NCBI RefSeq assembly: GCF_034555935.1
Contig: NZ_JAYDCJ010000003.1
Coordinates: forward strand, 2,666,001-2,730,000
Reading direction: 5' to 3'
Length of the DNA stretch: 64,000 nt
From: Marinobacter qingdaonensis
GTDB lineage: Bacteria > Pseudomonadota > Gammaproteobacteria > Pseudomonadales > Oleiphilaceae
Shown: positions 36,110-45,346 of the stretch, in pieces
How positions within the stretch are numbered: the stretch's first letter is position 1
Layout: each line of letters starts with the position of its first letter
Notes under the pieces: model-generated
What the model was told of the DNA's origin: nothing
What the model saw: only the letters and a program-made list of their open reading frames with translations
Database searches by the model: none
Position numbers and translations under genes: made by a program

Positions 36110-37192
36110 ATGACCGAGCTGTTTAAACCGCTAAAAATGGGCAGTGCCGAGCTCAAAAACCGAGTGTTCATGGCGCCCCTCACCCGCACCCGTGCCGATG
36201 CTAACCATGTTCCTACCGACCTGATGGTTGAGTATTACGCCCAACGAGCGTCCGCCGGTCTGATCATTGCCGAAGCAACCATGGTCATCGAGGGCAACTC
36301 GGCCTTCTGGCGCGAGCCTGGTATCTATTCCGAGGCGCAGGTTGAGGGCTGGAAGAAAGTCACTGAGGCGGTGCATGCCAAAGGTGGCAAGATTTACCTG
36401 CAGCTCTGGCATGGTGGCCGCGCCAGCCACCCGGTACTCAACGACGGCAAGGATCCGGTAGCGCCGAGCGCCATTGCCATCACCAGCGATGACGTGCACA
36501 CACCGGAAGGCAAGAAGCCCTACACGGTTCCCCGCGCACTGGCCGATAGCGAAATTCCGGCCATCATCGAAGGTTTCCGCAAGGCCGCCGAGAATGCCAA
36601 ACGCGCCGGTTTTGACGGTGTTGAGGTTCATGGCGCCAACGGCTACCTGCTGGACCAGTTCCTGCGCGATGGTTCCAACCATCGAGAAGGCCCTTACGGT
36701 GGCCCGATTGAGAACCGCGCCCGACTGCTGCTGGAGGTGATTGAAGCCGTATCCGACGTGTTCGGTTCCGAGAACGTCGGCGTTCGCTTGAGCCCCCTGA
36801 ACAGTTTCCAGAGCATGAAGGACAGCGACCCGGTCGGACTGATTACCTGGCTCGCCAAGCGCCTGAACGAGTATGGCCTGGCCTTTGTTCATCTGATGCG
36901 CAGCGACTTCTTCGGCGAACAGCAGGCGGACGTTATCACCCCGGTTCGTGAGCACTACAACGGCAAGCTGATCCTGAACATGGGCTACACCGGTGAAGAG
37001 GCCGAAAAGGCCATCGAATCCGGACTGGCCGACGCCGTTGCCTTTGGCGTGCCCTTCATTGCCAACCCGGACCTTCCGGAGCGCCTGAAGCTTGGGGCCG
37101 AGCTTAATGAAGCAGACCCTTCAACCTTCTACACCCAGGGTCCCGAGGGTTATATTGATTACCCGGCCCTGCACGAATTGGCAGAGGCGTAA
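36110..37192 (+). CDS. nemA: Alkene reductase, Old Yellow Enzyme family (NemA/XenB type)
   Basis: A 360-residue FMN-dependent ene-reductase with a TIM barrel. The hallmark segments are NRVFMAPLTRTRA near residue 20, LQLWHGGRASHP near 98-109, the substrate- and FMN-binding VEVHGANGYLLDQFLRDG near 180-197, and NRDLP-like NPDLPERL near the end. It reduces activated double bonds, nitro compounds and other electrophiles with NAD(P)H. It is a single gene ending at a terminator shared with oprN. In Pseudomonas aeruginosa an enzyme of this family (XenB) belongs to the MexT regulon together with mexEF-oprN, which fits the shared control element found here. Confidence 0.92.
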   Translation: MTELFKPLKMGSAELKNRVFMAPLTRTRADANHVPTDLMVEYYAQRASAGLIIAEATMVIEGNSAFWREPGIYSEAQVEGWKKVTEAVHAKGGKIYLQLWHGGRASHPVLNDGKDPVAPSAIAITSDDVHTPEGKKPYTVPRALADSEIPAIIEGFRKAAENAKRAGFDGVEVHGANGYLLDQFLRDGSNHREGPYGGPIENRARLLLEVIEAVSDVFGSENVGVRLSPLNSFQSMKDSDPVGLITWLAKRLNEYGLAFVHLMRSDFFGEQQADVITPVREHYNGKLILNMGYTGEEAEKAIESGLADAVAFGVPFIANPDLPERLKLGAELNEADPSTFYTQGPEGYIDYPALHELAEA

Positions 37193-37201
37193 GGCCAATT
37201 A

Positions 37202-37228
37202 AAAAGGGGAAGCACGGCTTCCCCTTTT
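37202..37228. terminator. Bidirectional terminator between nemA and oprN
   Basis: AAAAGGGGAAGC and GCTTCCCCTTTT form a 12-bp stem with a 3-nt loop, giving T-rich ends on both strands. An outer inverted repeat, GGCCAATT (37193-37200) and AATTGGCC (37247-37254), encloses it. It serves both convergent genes. Confidence 0.88.
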
Positions 37229-37255
37229 CTGTTTGCCTTTTCCAAAAATTGGCCG

Positions 37256-38659
37256 CTAGGATTCCCCGATTGTGTCCTGCAACATCCGGCGATGGGCCTC
37301 CGCCGACCATACCCCGCTGAACTCCTCAATCACCCCTAGCTGGGCTGCCGCGTAGGACAGTCTAGCGGATAGCCGGTCCTGCTGGGCGGAAATGAAGGTT
37401 CGGTTGGCATCGAGCAAATCCAGGTAGCCGATTGCTCCCTCGCGATGCATGGTTGTGGCAATCGTGAACGATTCGTTGGCGGCCTCAAACGCCCTGCCCG
37501 TTGCCCGATCGGCTTCAAAAGCCCGTCCATAAGCAAAGACTGCAACCCGCGCACTGGCAACCGCCTCAATGATGGTTTGGCGGTAGCGGATGTAGCTTTC
37601 TTCCGACACCGCATTCTGGCTTTCGACCCGCTGCAGAATAACCGGATAACTCAACAGCGACCAGGAAATGCGAGGGGCAATGGTGCCGGTACCCTCGAAG
37701 CCATCGGACAGTTCCGCCACGTTGGTCAGGCCCAGGAATCCCTCAACGGAAAACTGCGGATAGAGTTCGGCCCGAAGGGCGTTACCAACCGCCACATCCC
37801 GGGCCAGCGCTGCAAGCGCACCGCCGATATCCGCACGCAGCTGCATGGCCTCGTTGGCCCGCTCGGCCTCCGGCACCCCAATCGATGCGGTCAACACACT
37901 CGATGCAGGATTCAGGACCAGCGCCTCAGGGTCCTCGTTGACCAGCACGGACAGCACGGCTTTGGCCCGGTAGAGCTGGGCACGTGCGTCCGGGAGCTTG
38001 GCGCGCTGCTGCTCCAGCAGCGTGTCCGCTCGAGCGAGGTCCAGGTTCGGCGAAATCCCCTCCTGCACGCGCAGGGCCATGACTTCCCGGGTGTCTTCCA
38101 GCGCCCGGATGTCCGCCTTGATCAGCTGGACCCGCTGGCGCGCGGCTTCCCATTCCAGATAGGCTCGCACCACGCCCACGGTGACCTCTTTCAGCACCGC
38201 CCGCTGGTTGTTCAGGGCAACCTCGAGATTGGCTTCGCCAGCATCGACCAGGGCCTTCAGCCGGCCAAACAGGTCCACTTCCCAGGACGCTGCGAGACCC
38301 ACAGAGGAAGACTCCTGAACGCCATTGCGATCAATCGCTTCGTATTCACCGGTTACACCGCCCTGCGGCAGCAGCCGGTTCTCATCCGCCCCCAGGTCCG
38401 CGAGGGCCTGGCGCACCCGCTGTCGGGTGGCCAGTACATCCAGGTTGGCTTTCTGGGCAACCTCGACCAGACGATTGAGTTGGTCGTCCTGATAACTCCT
38501 CCACCACTCCACCGCGGTGGAGTCTGCAGTCTGGACACCGAACTCAAGGCTGTCGAGGTAGCGCTCGTTGGCATCCTCTCGGGGCTGATAGTCCGGGGTG
38601 GCGGCGCAGCCGGTCAGCAGCACCGTACCCAAGATCACACTCGTTGCCGTCTTACGCAT
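37256..38659 (-). CDS. oprN: RND efflux outer membrane lipoprotein (OprN/NodT type)
   Basis: A 467-residue outer membrane factor. The start at 38659 overlaps the end of mexF by 8 nt and gives a lipoprotein signal with lipobox LLTGCAAT; an upstream extension is an artefact inside mexF. The protein has two outer membrane efflux domains with the usual long helices (EWWRSYQDDQLNRLV, GEANLEVALNNQRAVL). It forms the exit duct for the MexEF-type pump encoded by the two preceding genes. Confidence 0.9.
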   Translation of the reverse strand: MRKTATSVILGTVLLTGCAATPDYQPREDANERYLDSLEFGVQTADSTAVEWWRSYQDDQLNRLVEVAQKANLDVLATRQRVRQALADLGADENRLLPQGGVTGEYEAIDRNGVQESSSVGLAASWEVDLFGRLKALVDAGEANLEVALNNQRAVLKEVTVGVVRAYLEWEAARQRVQLIKADIRALEDTREVMALRVQEGISPNLDLARADTLLEQQRAKLPDARAQLYRAKAVLSVLVNEDPEALVLNPASSVLTASIGVPEAERANEAMQLRADIGGALAALARDVAVGNALRAELYPQFSVEGFLGLTNVAELSDGFEGTGTIAPRISWSLLSYPVILQRVESQNAVSEESYIRYRQTIIEAVASARVAVFAYGRAFEADRATGRAFEAANESFTIATTMHREGAIGYLDLLDANRTFISAQQDRLSARLSYAAAQLGVIEEFSGVWSAEAHRRMLQDTIGES

Positions 38660-41600
38660 GGTCGGTCTCCCTGGTCTGGTCGGGTAATGCCTGTGTCTGG
38701 GTCGGTGTCGGTGCTGACGCCGTCTCGTCGACTTTGGCGCGCTGAATGACCGCGTAGAACACTGGCGTAAACAGCAGGCCGAACACGGTGACACCGATCA
38801 TGCCCGAGAACACCGCAACGCCCATCGCCTGACGCATCTCCGCCCCGGCCCCACTGGCCAGCACCAGCGGTACGACGCCAGCGGTAAAGGCAATGGAGGT
38901 CATCAGGATGGGGCGCAGTCGCAAGCGACACGCTTCTATGATGGCCTGATAATGGCTCAGCCCTCTCAGGTTCAGATCCCGGGCGAACTCCACCATCAGA
39001 ATCGCATTCTTACTCGCCAGGGCCACCAGCACGATCAGCCCGATTTGGGTGAAGATGTTGTTGTCCCCGGAGGACAGCCACACGCCTGCGAGTGCCGACA
39101 ACAAGGTCATGGGCACGATGAGAATGATGGCGAACGGCAGCCGCAGGCTCTCGTATTGGGCAGCCAGGACGATGAACACCAACAGGATCACCAGCGGGAA
39201 CACATAAACCATGGTGTTGCCGGCCAGTTCCTGCTGGTAGGTCACCTCGGTCCATTCGAACGCCATGCCCTCTGGCAACGTCTGCGCCAGCACCTCTTCG
39301 ATGGCAGCCTGGGCCTGGTCGGAACTGAAACCGGGCGCCGGCGAACCGTTCAGCTCCGCCGTCGGATACCCGTTATACCGCATGACCCGGTCCGGACCGA
39401 TGGTCGAGTGCACATCCATGATCGCCGAGAGCGGGATCATCTGGCCCTGCTGATTGCGAACCTTCAGGTTCAGGATGTGCTCCGGATCCAGACGTTTGTC
39501 GGCCTCGGCCTGGGCGATGACCTGGTAGGTGCTGCCGAACAGGTTCACGTCATTGACGTAGAGCGACCCCAGGTAGACCTGCAGCGTGTCGAATACCGAT
39601 TCCAGCGGCAGTCCGAGCAACATGGCCCGCTCGCGATCGATATCCAGATCGAACTGCGGCACCTGGACCCGGAAGCTGGAGTAAAGCCCGGTCAGCGCCG
39701 GATGCTTGCGCGCTTCATTCAGGGTGGTCTGCAGGGTATCGAACAGGGCCTCGAACCCCTTGCTGCTGCGGTCCTCGATTTGAAGCTTGAAGCCGCCGGT
39801 GGTGCCCAACCCCAGAATCGGTGGTGGCGGGAACACGGCAACAAACCCCTCATCAATGCCGGCAAAGGCCGCATTCAGCTTGCCTGCAATGGCGCCGGCA
39901 CTGAGTTCCGGCGCGGTTCGCTGGTCAAAATCGTCCAGTGGCAGGAACACGATGCCGCTGTTCGGGCTATTGGTGAAGCCGTTGATCGACAGGCCCGGGA
40001 ACGCGACGGTGTTGGTGACGCCTTCCGTTGCCAGGGCAATTTCCTGCATCTCATCCACCACCGCCACGGTGCGGTCGAGGCTTGCGGCATCCGGCAACTG
40101 GGCAACCGCAACCAGGTACTGTTTGTCCTGCTGCGGAATGAAGCCGCCCGGTACCTGATTGAACAGGTGGCCGGAAAAGACCGTCAGGCCCAGGTAAACG
40201 ACCCCGACAATGGCACCGTAGCGGATCAGTTTCTTCACCAGCACCTGGTAAGCGTCGCCGGTGCGGTCAAAGAAGCGGTTGAACGGCCGGAACACGAAAC
40301 GGCCGAAGATCCGATCAAGCACGCGGGAGAGCCGGTCCGGCTTTTCGTCCCGCCCCTTGAGCAGCAACGCCGAAAGCGCCGGCGACAGCGTCAGGGAATT
40401 GATCGCGGAAATAATGGTCGAGATGGTGATGGTCAACGCGAACTGCTTGTAGAACTGACCGGACAGACCGGTAATGAACGCGGTCGGGATAAACACCGCA
40501 CAGAGCACCAGGGCGATGGCGATGATCGGCCCGGTGACCTCGTTCATGGCCACCTTGGTGGCCTCGCGCGGCGACAGGCCCCGATGAATGTTCCGCTCGA
40601 CGTTCTCAACGACCACAATGGCGTCGTCCACCACGATCCCGATGGCCAGGACCATGCCAAACAGGGACAGCGTGTTGATCGACACGCCCAGCCACTGCAT
40701 GACCGCAAAGGTACCAATCAGGGATACCGGCACGGCCACGAGGGGAATGATGGACGCGCGCCAGGTTTGCAGGAACAGCACGACAACCAGGACCACCAGC
40801 AGAATGGCCTCCAGCAGGGTGGCGATCACGGCATCGATGGAGCCCCGAACAAACACGGTCGGGTCATAAACGATGTCGTAGGTCACGCCCTGGGGGAACG
40901 AGCCCGACAGGCGATCCATGGTCTCACGAACGCTGTCCGACAGCTCGATGGCGTTGGCACCGGGGCGTTGGAAAATCGGCATGGCAACGGCGGGTTTGCC
41001 GTCCAGGCCCGCCTCAAGCGCGTAGGTGTTCTGCCCCAGCTCCACACGGGCCACGTCAGAGAGCCGGGTGATGGCGCCGTTGTCGCCGATCTTCAGCACG
41101 ATATCGCGGAACTCATCCAGGGACGTCAGCCGCCCGCGCACGTTCAGCATCAGCTGGAACTGGCTCTCATTGGGAGCCGGTTGGGCGCCAAGGCTACCCG
41201 CAGCAATCTGGCGATTCTGGGCCCGGACCGCGTTCACCACATCCGACGCGTTCAGGTTACGGGCCGCCAGTTCATCCGGCTTCAGCCAGAGCCGGACCGC
41301 GAACTCACCGCCCCCGAACAATTGCACGTCACCCACACCGCCAAGACGGGAGATCTGGTCTTTGACGTTCAGCTCGGCGTAGTTCGCCAGGTAGGTAATG
41401 TCCCGGCTTTCATCGGGTGAATGCAGGTGCACCACCATGGTGAGGTTCGGCGACGATTTCTCGGTTACCACCCCCAGGCGCTGGACTTCCTCGGGGAGCC
41501 GGGGCAAGGCGATGTCCACGCGGTTCTGTACCTGCACCTGGGCCTTGTCCAGGTCGGTGCCCAGGGCAAAAGTCACCGTGAGCGTCATGCGCCCGTCCGC

Positions 41601-41855
41601 GGTTGCCTGGGAGGACATGTACAGCATGTTCTCAACGCCGTTGATTTCGTCCTCAATGGGCGAGGCGACCGTCTCGGCGATGACCTTCGGGTTGGCGCCC
41701 GGGTAATTTGCGGTTACCACGACGGTCGGCGGGACCACCTCCGGGTACTCGCTGATGGGTAACTGGAACAGGGAAATACCGCCCCCGATCAGGATGATCA
41801 GGGACAGCATGGTGGCGAAGATCGGCCGGTCTATAAAAAAGTGCGGGAATTTCAT
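38652..41855 (-). CDS. mexF: RND multidrug efflux transporter, MexF type
   Basis: A 1067-residue inner-membrane proton antiporter of the HAE-1 group. It begins FFIDRPIFATMLSLII, has LPISEYPEVVPPTVVV and GVENMLYMSSQATADG in the first porter domain, and the proton-relay aspartates in GIVVDDAIVVVENVE. These segments are close to MexF of P. aeruginosa, which exports chloramphenicol, fluoroquinolones, trimethoprim and quinolone-type signal precursors. It sits 10 nt after mexE and overlaps oprN, so the three form one operon. Confidence 0.93.
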   Translation of the reverse strand: MKFPHFFIDRPIFATMLSLIILIGGGISLFQLPISEYPEVVPPTVVVTANYPGANPKVIAETVASPIEDEINGVENMLYMSSQATADGRMTLTVTFALGTDLDKAQVQVQNRVDIALPRLPEEVQRLGVVTEKSSPNLTMVVHLHSPDESRDITYLANYAELNVKDQISRLGGVGDVQLFGGGEFAVRLWLKPDELAARNLNASDVVNAVRAQNRQIAAGSLGAQPAPNESQFQLMLNVRGRLTSLDEFRDIVLKIGDNGAITRLSDVARVELGQNTYALEAGLDGKPAVAMPIFQRPGANAIELSDSVRETMDRLSGSFPQGVTYDIVYDPTVFVRGSIDAVIATLLEAILLVVLVVVLFLQTWRASIIPLVAVPVSLIGTFAVMQWLGVSINTLSLFGMVLAIGIVVDDAIVVVENVERNIHRGLSPREATKVAMNEVTGPIIAIALVLCAVFIPTAFITGLSGQFYKQFALTITISTIISAINSLTLSPALSALLLKGRDEKPDRLSRVLDRIFGRFVFRPFNRFFDRTGDAYQVLVKKLIRYGAIVGVVYLGLTVFSGHLFNQVPGGFIPQQDKQYLVAVAQLPDAASLDRTVAVVDEMQEIALATEGVTNTVAFPGLSINGFTNSPNSGIVFLPLDDFDQRTAPELSAGAIAGKLNAAFAGIDEGFVAVFPPPPILGLGTTGGFKLQIEDRSSKGFEALFDTLQTTLNEARKHPALTGLYSSFRVQVPQFDLDIDRERAMLLGLPLESVFDTLQVYLGSLYVNDVNLFGSTYQVIAQAEADKRLDPEHILNLKVRNQQGQMIPLSAIMDVHSTIGPDRVMRYNGYPTAELNGSPAPGFSSDQAQAAIEEVLAQTLPEGMAFEWTEVTYQQELAGNTMVYVFPLVILLVFIVLAAQYESLRLPFAIILIVPMTLLSALAGVWLSSGDNNIFTQIGLIVLVALASKNAILMVEFARDLNLRGLSHYQAIIEACRLRLRPILMTSIAFTAGVVPLVLASGAGAEMRQAMGVAVFSGMIGVTVFGLLFTPVFYAVIQRAKVDETASAPTPTQTQALPDQTRETDHA

Positions 41856-41865
41856 CAGTCAGACC

Positions 41866-43041
41866 TCAGTACTCGACGCCAGCGGTCTGCTGGACTTCGG
41901 GTGCTTGCTCTTCCAGGGTGAAGGCGACCTCGGACGGCGCTTCCGATGTCATCACCGGCGCGATGGTCATACCCGGGCCCACCTTGGCGGTGCCATTGGC
42001 CACCAGGACATCGCCCTCGGACAGGCCCTGCTCGATCACCCGGAAGGTGCCGAAGCGCTCGCCGATTTCAACCGGGGTATAGTGGGTCTCGCCCTGGTCG
42101 TTGACGGTCAGGACAAAACGGCTGTCCAGGTCGGTGGCGATGGCCCGATCGGGCACCATGATTTTCTGCTCGGTGTCCGCCACCGCGATTTTGACCCGCG
42201 CGAACGCGCCGGGCACCAGGGCTTCACCGGAGTCCGCCAGGACCGCGCGCAGGCGCAGTGTGCCCGTGCCGGTGTCGATGCTGTTATCAACGAAATCAAT
42301 CTCGCCGACATGGGGGAAGTCCTGCTCACCGGTCAGCTGAATGCGCACCGGTGCGCCCAGGGCCTTGTCCCGGGCCTCGAAAAAGCGATACCAGGTGCCC
42401 TCGTCCATGTCGAAATAGGCGTAACGGTCCTGGTTCGAGGCAATGGTGGTCAGGCGGCTCTGGTTGGCGGTTACGGTGTTTCCGGCGGTAATGTTGGCGC
42501 GGGAAATCACGCCATCAATCGGCGAGCGGATGGTGGCGTAACTCAGTTGCAGTTCCGCTTCCTTGAGCTGGGCGTTCAGGGAGGACACCTCGGCCGCTGC
42601 CTGGCGGCGAACCGACTCACGCAGTTCCGCCTGTTCTTCCGAGATGGCATTGCTGCGCAGCAGACGTCCGGCACGTTCGGCTTCGGCCTTGGCCTGGTAC
42701 AGGCCCGCTCGGGCACGTGCCAGTTCAGCATTGAGCTGCTCCACGCGGGCCGTCAGGTGGCGGTCGTCCAACTGGAACAGAATGTCACCCTTCTGCACCT
42801 GCTGGCCTTCGACAAAATGCACTTCATCGACCACACCGGACAGCCGCGGCCGAAGCTCGACGTTCTCCGGCGCTTCAATGCGCGTGGTGTAGGTTTTCTG
42901 GGGTTGAACCTGGGCACTGGCGGCGGCAACCACCTCTACCGAAGGCGGCTGCGCCTGGCTCGCGGTGCCCTGAGCTGCGCTTTCGCAGCCGGCAAGAACA
43001 AACACGGCCGCGCTGAGTACGGCAAGAATTCGATAAGTCAT
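41866..43041 (-). CDS. mexE: RND efflux periplasmic adaptor, MexE type
   Basis: A 391-residue lipoprotein (lipobox LAGC, Cys19) of the membrane-fusion family. It has TTRIEAPENVELRPRLSG, typical of MexE rather than MexA, followed by the lipoyl half VHFVEGQQVQKGD, a helical hairpin and the second half with SPIDGVISRANITAG. It bridges MexF and OprN. It opens the operon; a composite ATC-N9-GAT element lies about 100 bp upstream, inside the 3' end of the neighbouring exporter gene. Confidence 0.92.
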   Translation of the reverse strand: MTYRILAVLSAAVFVLAGCESAAQGTASQAQPPSVEVVAAASAQVQPQKTYTTRIEAPENVELRPRLSGVVDEVHFVEGQQVQKGDILFQLDDRHLTARVEQLNAELARARAGLYQAKAEAERAGRLLRSNAISEEQAELRESVRRQAAAEVSSLNAQLKEAELQLSYATIRSPIDGVISRANITAGNTVTANQSRLTTIASNQDRYAYFDMDEGTWYRFFEARDKALGAPVRIQLTGEQDFPHVGEIDFVDNSIDTGTGTLRLRAVLADSGEALVPGAFARVKIAVADTEQKIMVPDRAIATDLDSRFVLTVNDQGETHYTPVEIGERFGTFRVIEQGLSEGDVLVANGTAKVGPGMTIAPVMTSEAPSEVAFTLEEQAPEVQQTAGVEY

Positions 43042-43109
43042 GGACTCGACCCTTTCGGAACTTGGTGGGAACTTCAGAGTCGAGGATTATCGTCGGCCTG
43101 CGCCCGGTA

Positions 43110-43151
43110 AAATAATCACGAACCGGTATTCGCAACATCACCTCCCGTGAT
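43110..43151 (-). promoter_or_regulatory. Composite nod-box-like element B, upstream of mexE
   Basis: Read on the minus strand: ATCAC-N5-GTGAT (43151-43137), 7 nt, ATACCG, 7 nt, ATTATT. The arms extend to AACATCAC and GTGATGTT. The box centre is 103 bp before the mexE start. It lies inside the last codons of the DMT transporter gene. Confidence 0.65.
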
Positions 43152-44024
43152 GTTGGCTTCCCGGGCCCTGGTGCGACCCGCCACGAGGGACCCGAACACG
43201 ATGAGCACGCTGGCCATGATCACCGCGCTGGTCGCTTCGCCGAAGCCCGCCAACACCAGCAGCACCACGGAAATCAACGGCGCACAGTAGGCCAGCGTTC
43301 CCAGCAGCTGGATGTTCCCGTGTTTTACCCCGTAATCCCAGGTGAAGAAGGCGACGCCCACGGGCCCGAGGCCAAGGCCGATCACCCCAACCCACTGGCT
43401 TGCGCTGTCCGGCCACACCGTTTGCTCCCACATGAGGTGGCAGATCCACGCCAATACCGCGGTGACACCGCAGAACCAGCCAACGGCATCGGTGGGCACG
43501 GACTTGACCAGGCGGCTGAGCACCGAATAGGACGACCAGATCAAGGCGCAGGCGAACGCCACTAAGTAGCCGTCCAGATTCTGGGCACTGAAGCCGCTGC
43601 TGTTCCGACCGATCAGCAACCAGCAGCCAACCAGTGCCACCACCGCCCCGGCGATGTGCTGTGCCCGCAAGGACTCGCCCGGCAAGAGCGCCGAAAACAG
43701 AACAATGAACAGCGGCCAGAGATAGGCCAGCAGGCTGACCTCGACCGCCGGTGCCAGGGTCATGGCCTTGAAGTAGGCAAAGTGATAACCAAACAGGCCC
43801 ACCACACCGATGGTCCAGGCAAAGGCGGATTGCTTCGCGAAGCGGATGCCCGTGTGCCCGGCCTTGAACCAGCGCACGCACATCAGGGCAAAGGCGATGG
43901 TGAAGGTCATGGCCATGAGCTGGAATTCCGGGATCTGGCCGCCGGTGAGCTTGGTCAGCAGGGCCAGCGTGCCCCAGAGAAGTACCGATATTGAGCCAAT
44001 CCAGGTGGCTGATGCCGCGGTCAT
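43116..44024 (-). CDS. DMT-superfamily (EamA) exporter
   Basis: A 302-residue membrane protein with ten predicted helices and two EamA repeats; SVLLWGTLALLTKLTGG opens the first repeat and AFACALIWSSYSVLSRL the second. Members export amino acids, purines or small drugs. The ATG at 44024 has GGGAG 8 nt upstream; a TTG eight codons earlier is unlikely. It follows the AraC gene by 89 nt on the same strand and may be its target. Its 3' end contains the mexE control element. Confidence 0.8.
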   Translation of the reverse strand: MTAASATWIGSISVLLWGTLALLTKLTGGQIPEFQLMAMTFTIAFALMCVRWFKAGHTGIRFAKQSAFAWTIGVVGLFGYHFAYFKAMTLAPAVEVSLLAYLWPLFIVLFSALLPGESLRAQHIAGAVVALVGCWLLIGRNSSGFSAQNLDGYLVAFACALIWSSYSVLSRLVKSVPTDAVGWFCGVTAVLAWICHLMWEQTVWPDSASQWVGVIGLGLGPVGVAFFTWDYGVKHGNIQLLGTLAYCAPLISVVLLVLAGFGEATSAVIMASVLIVFGSLVAGRTRAREANITGGDVANTGS

Positions 44025-44113
44025 AGGTGCGTCTCCCTCATTCAGCAATGAAACGGTTAAGACGCAACAGATTATCGAGGGGGTTCGGCGCGGGCTTTCG
44101 GATTCCGGCGCGG

Positions 44114-44845
44114 TTATTTCGAAAGTCGGCGGAAATGACTGGGGGAATGCCCGAAATGTTGGGCGAATCGGTCACTGAAGGCTGACAGCGAGCTGTAGCC
44201 CACGGCATCGGCGATGTGCTGAATCGACTGGTCACCCCGTTCGAGCAGTTGCCAGGCCGTCTGCATGCGCAACTCGGTCAGGTAATGATGGGGGGTCAAG
44301 CCCACCTGCTCCCGGAACAGCTGGTTCAGTTGCCGCACACTCAGGTGCGCGATGGTGGCCAGCTGATTGACGGTGATCTTCTGCTGGTAATGTTCGTCGA
44401 TGAAGCGTTTCGCCACGTCCACCCGACGGTCCAACCGTAATCGGTCTCCGAAGCGCTCCTGCAGCAGCTGGATCAGCAGCAGCAACATCTGGTGTTGCGT
44501 CTGGGAGCCTTCCGCGCCCTGTTGCAACTGGGCATGGAGGAACTGCACGTAATGCTCCAGCCCGGCATCGAGCTGCACGAAACAGGGCAACCGGTCCAGC
44601 ATCGGGGCCAAGGCGGCGGGAACGTCCGCGACCACGAACCGGTTGGCATCCCTGGCTTCGAAATCGTGATCGTGACCGGCGGCGATGATCGCCGCCCTGC
44701 CGTCACTCACCTCGCCCGCTCGACTGTTTACCGACAGCGACAATCGTCCGACCAAGGGCAGCACCAACTGATGGTGATCATGGGCGTGTTTCTGGCCCTG
44801 GTCGCCATAGCTCTTCAGCTGCAGTTTCGACCGGGGTTCGCTCAT
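44114..44845 (-). CDS. AraC-family transcriptional regulator
   Basis: A 243-residue regulator with a small N-terminal cupin (HAHDHHQLVLPLVG) and a C-terminal AraC domain (ITVNQLATIAHLSVRQLN, then ADAVGYSSLSAFSDRF). It lies 3 nt after the thioesterase-like gene and 89 nt before the DMT exporter gene, all on one strand, so a three-gene operon is plausible. It probably controls the exporter. Effector unknown. Confidence 0.85.
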   Translation of the reverse strand: MSEPRSKLQLKSYGDQGQKHAHDHHQLVLPLVGRLSLSVNSRAGEVSDGRAAIIAAGHDHDFEARDANRFVVADVPAALAPMLDRLPCFVQLDAGLEHYVQFLHAQLQQGAEGSQTQHQMLLLLIQLLQERFGDRLRLDRRVDVAKRFIDEHYQQKITVNQLATIAHLSVRQLNQLFREQVGLTPHHYLTELRMQTAWQLLERGDQSIQHIADAVGYSSLSAFSDRFAQHFGHSPSHFRRLSK

Positions 44846-44848
44846 GAT

Positions 44849-45259
44849 TTAGCGGCCCGCCGGCGGAATGGCATAGGTGCCGGTCGCGTGCGCCACCGGC
44901 TGATCATCGCCATCGGAGTACAAAAAGACCTCCCCTATGGCGAGGGTCTTGCCCAGCTTGATCAGGCGGCAGTCGGCGATGATGTCCCGGTCGGCTCTGG
45001 GCTTGCGCAGGAAATTGATGTTCAGGTTGGTGGTGACCGCCAGGGCGACCAGTCCAATGGAGCCCAGAATCGCCACATACAGGGCGGCGTCCGCCATCTC
45101 CATCAGCACCGGGCCGGACACCGTGCCACCGGGGCGAAGATGGTCGTGGGAAATGGGTTTGCGGATGGTGGTCGCTCGGTCCTCGAGGGACACAATCTCA
45201 AAACTGGATTGGGGAAACTCGTCCCGAAAAAACTGTTCGAGTTCGTCCTTGGAAATCAT
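44849..45259 (-). CDS. PaaI-type hotdog-fold thioesterase
   Basis: A 136-residue single-hotdog protein. Family features are HLRPGGTVSGPVLMEMADAA (the active-site helix) and LNINFLRKPRAD. The ATG at 45259 is chosen because GGAG lies 5 nt upstream; the longer frame adds 28 residues without homology. Such enzymes hydrolyse acyl-CoA or aryl-CoA esters in the cytosol. It is the first gene of a set with the AraC regulator and the DMT exporter. Substrate unknown. Confidence 0.82.
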   Translation of the reverse strand: MISKDELEQFFRDEFPQSSFEIVSLEDRATTIRKPISHDHLRPGGTVSGPVLMEMADAALYVAILGSIGLVALAVTTNLNINFLRKPRADRDIIADCRLIKLGKTLAIGEVFLYSDGDDQPVAHATGTYAIPPAGR

Positions 45260-45346
45260 CGGGGCTCCAACGCGGATCAGGGGCCCATCAGTATAACGGG
45301 ATTGCGGGCCGACCGCAGGTTGCCGGTTCAGCCCGCCATCCATCGC

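Noticed and set aside
37193..37254. Outer inverted repeat GGCCAATT...AATTGGCC as an operator
   Set aside because: It encloses the bidirectional terminator between convergent genes, where an operator would have no promoter to act on; it more likely extends the terminator stem.
38660..38794. Upstream extension of the oprN frame
   Set aside because: It is an arginine- and proline-rich shadow of the mexF 3' end; the lipoprotein signal begins at 38659.
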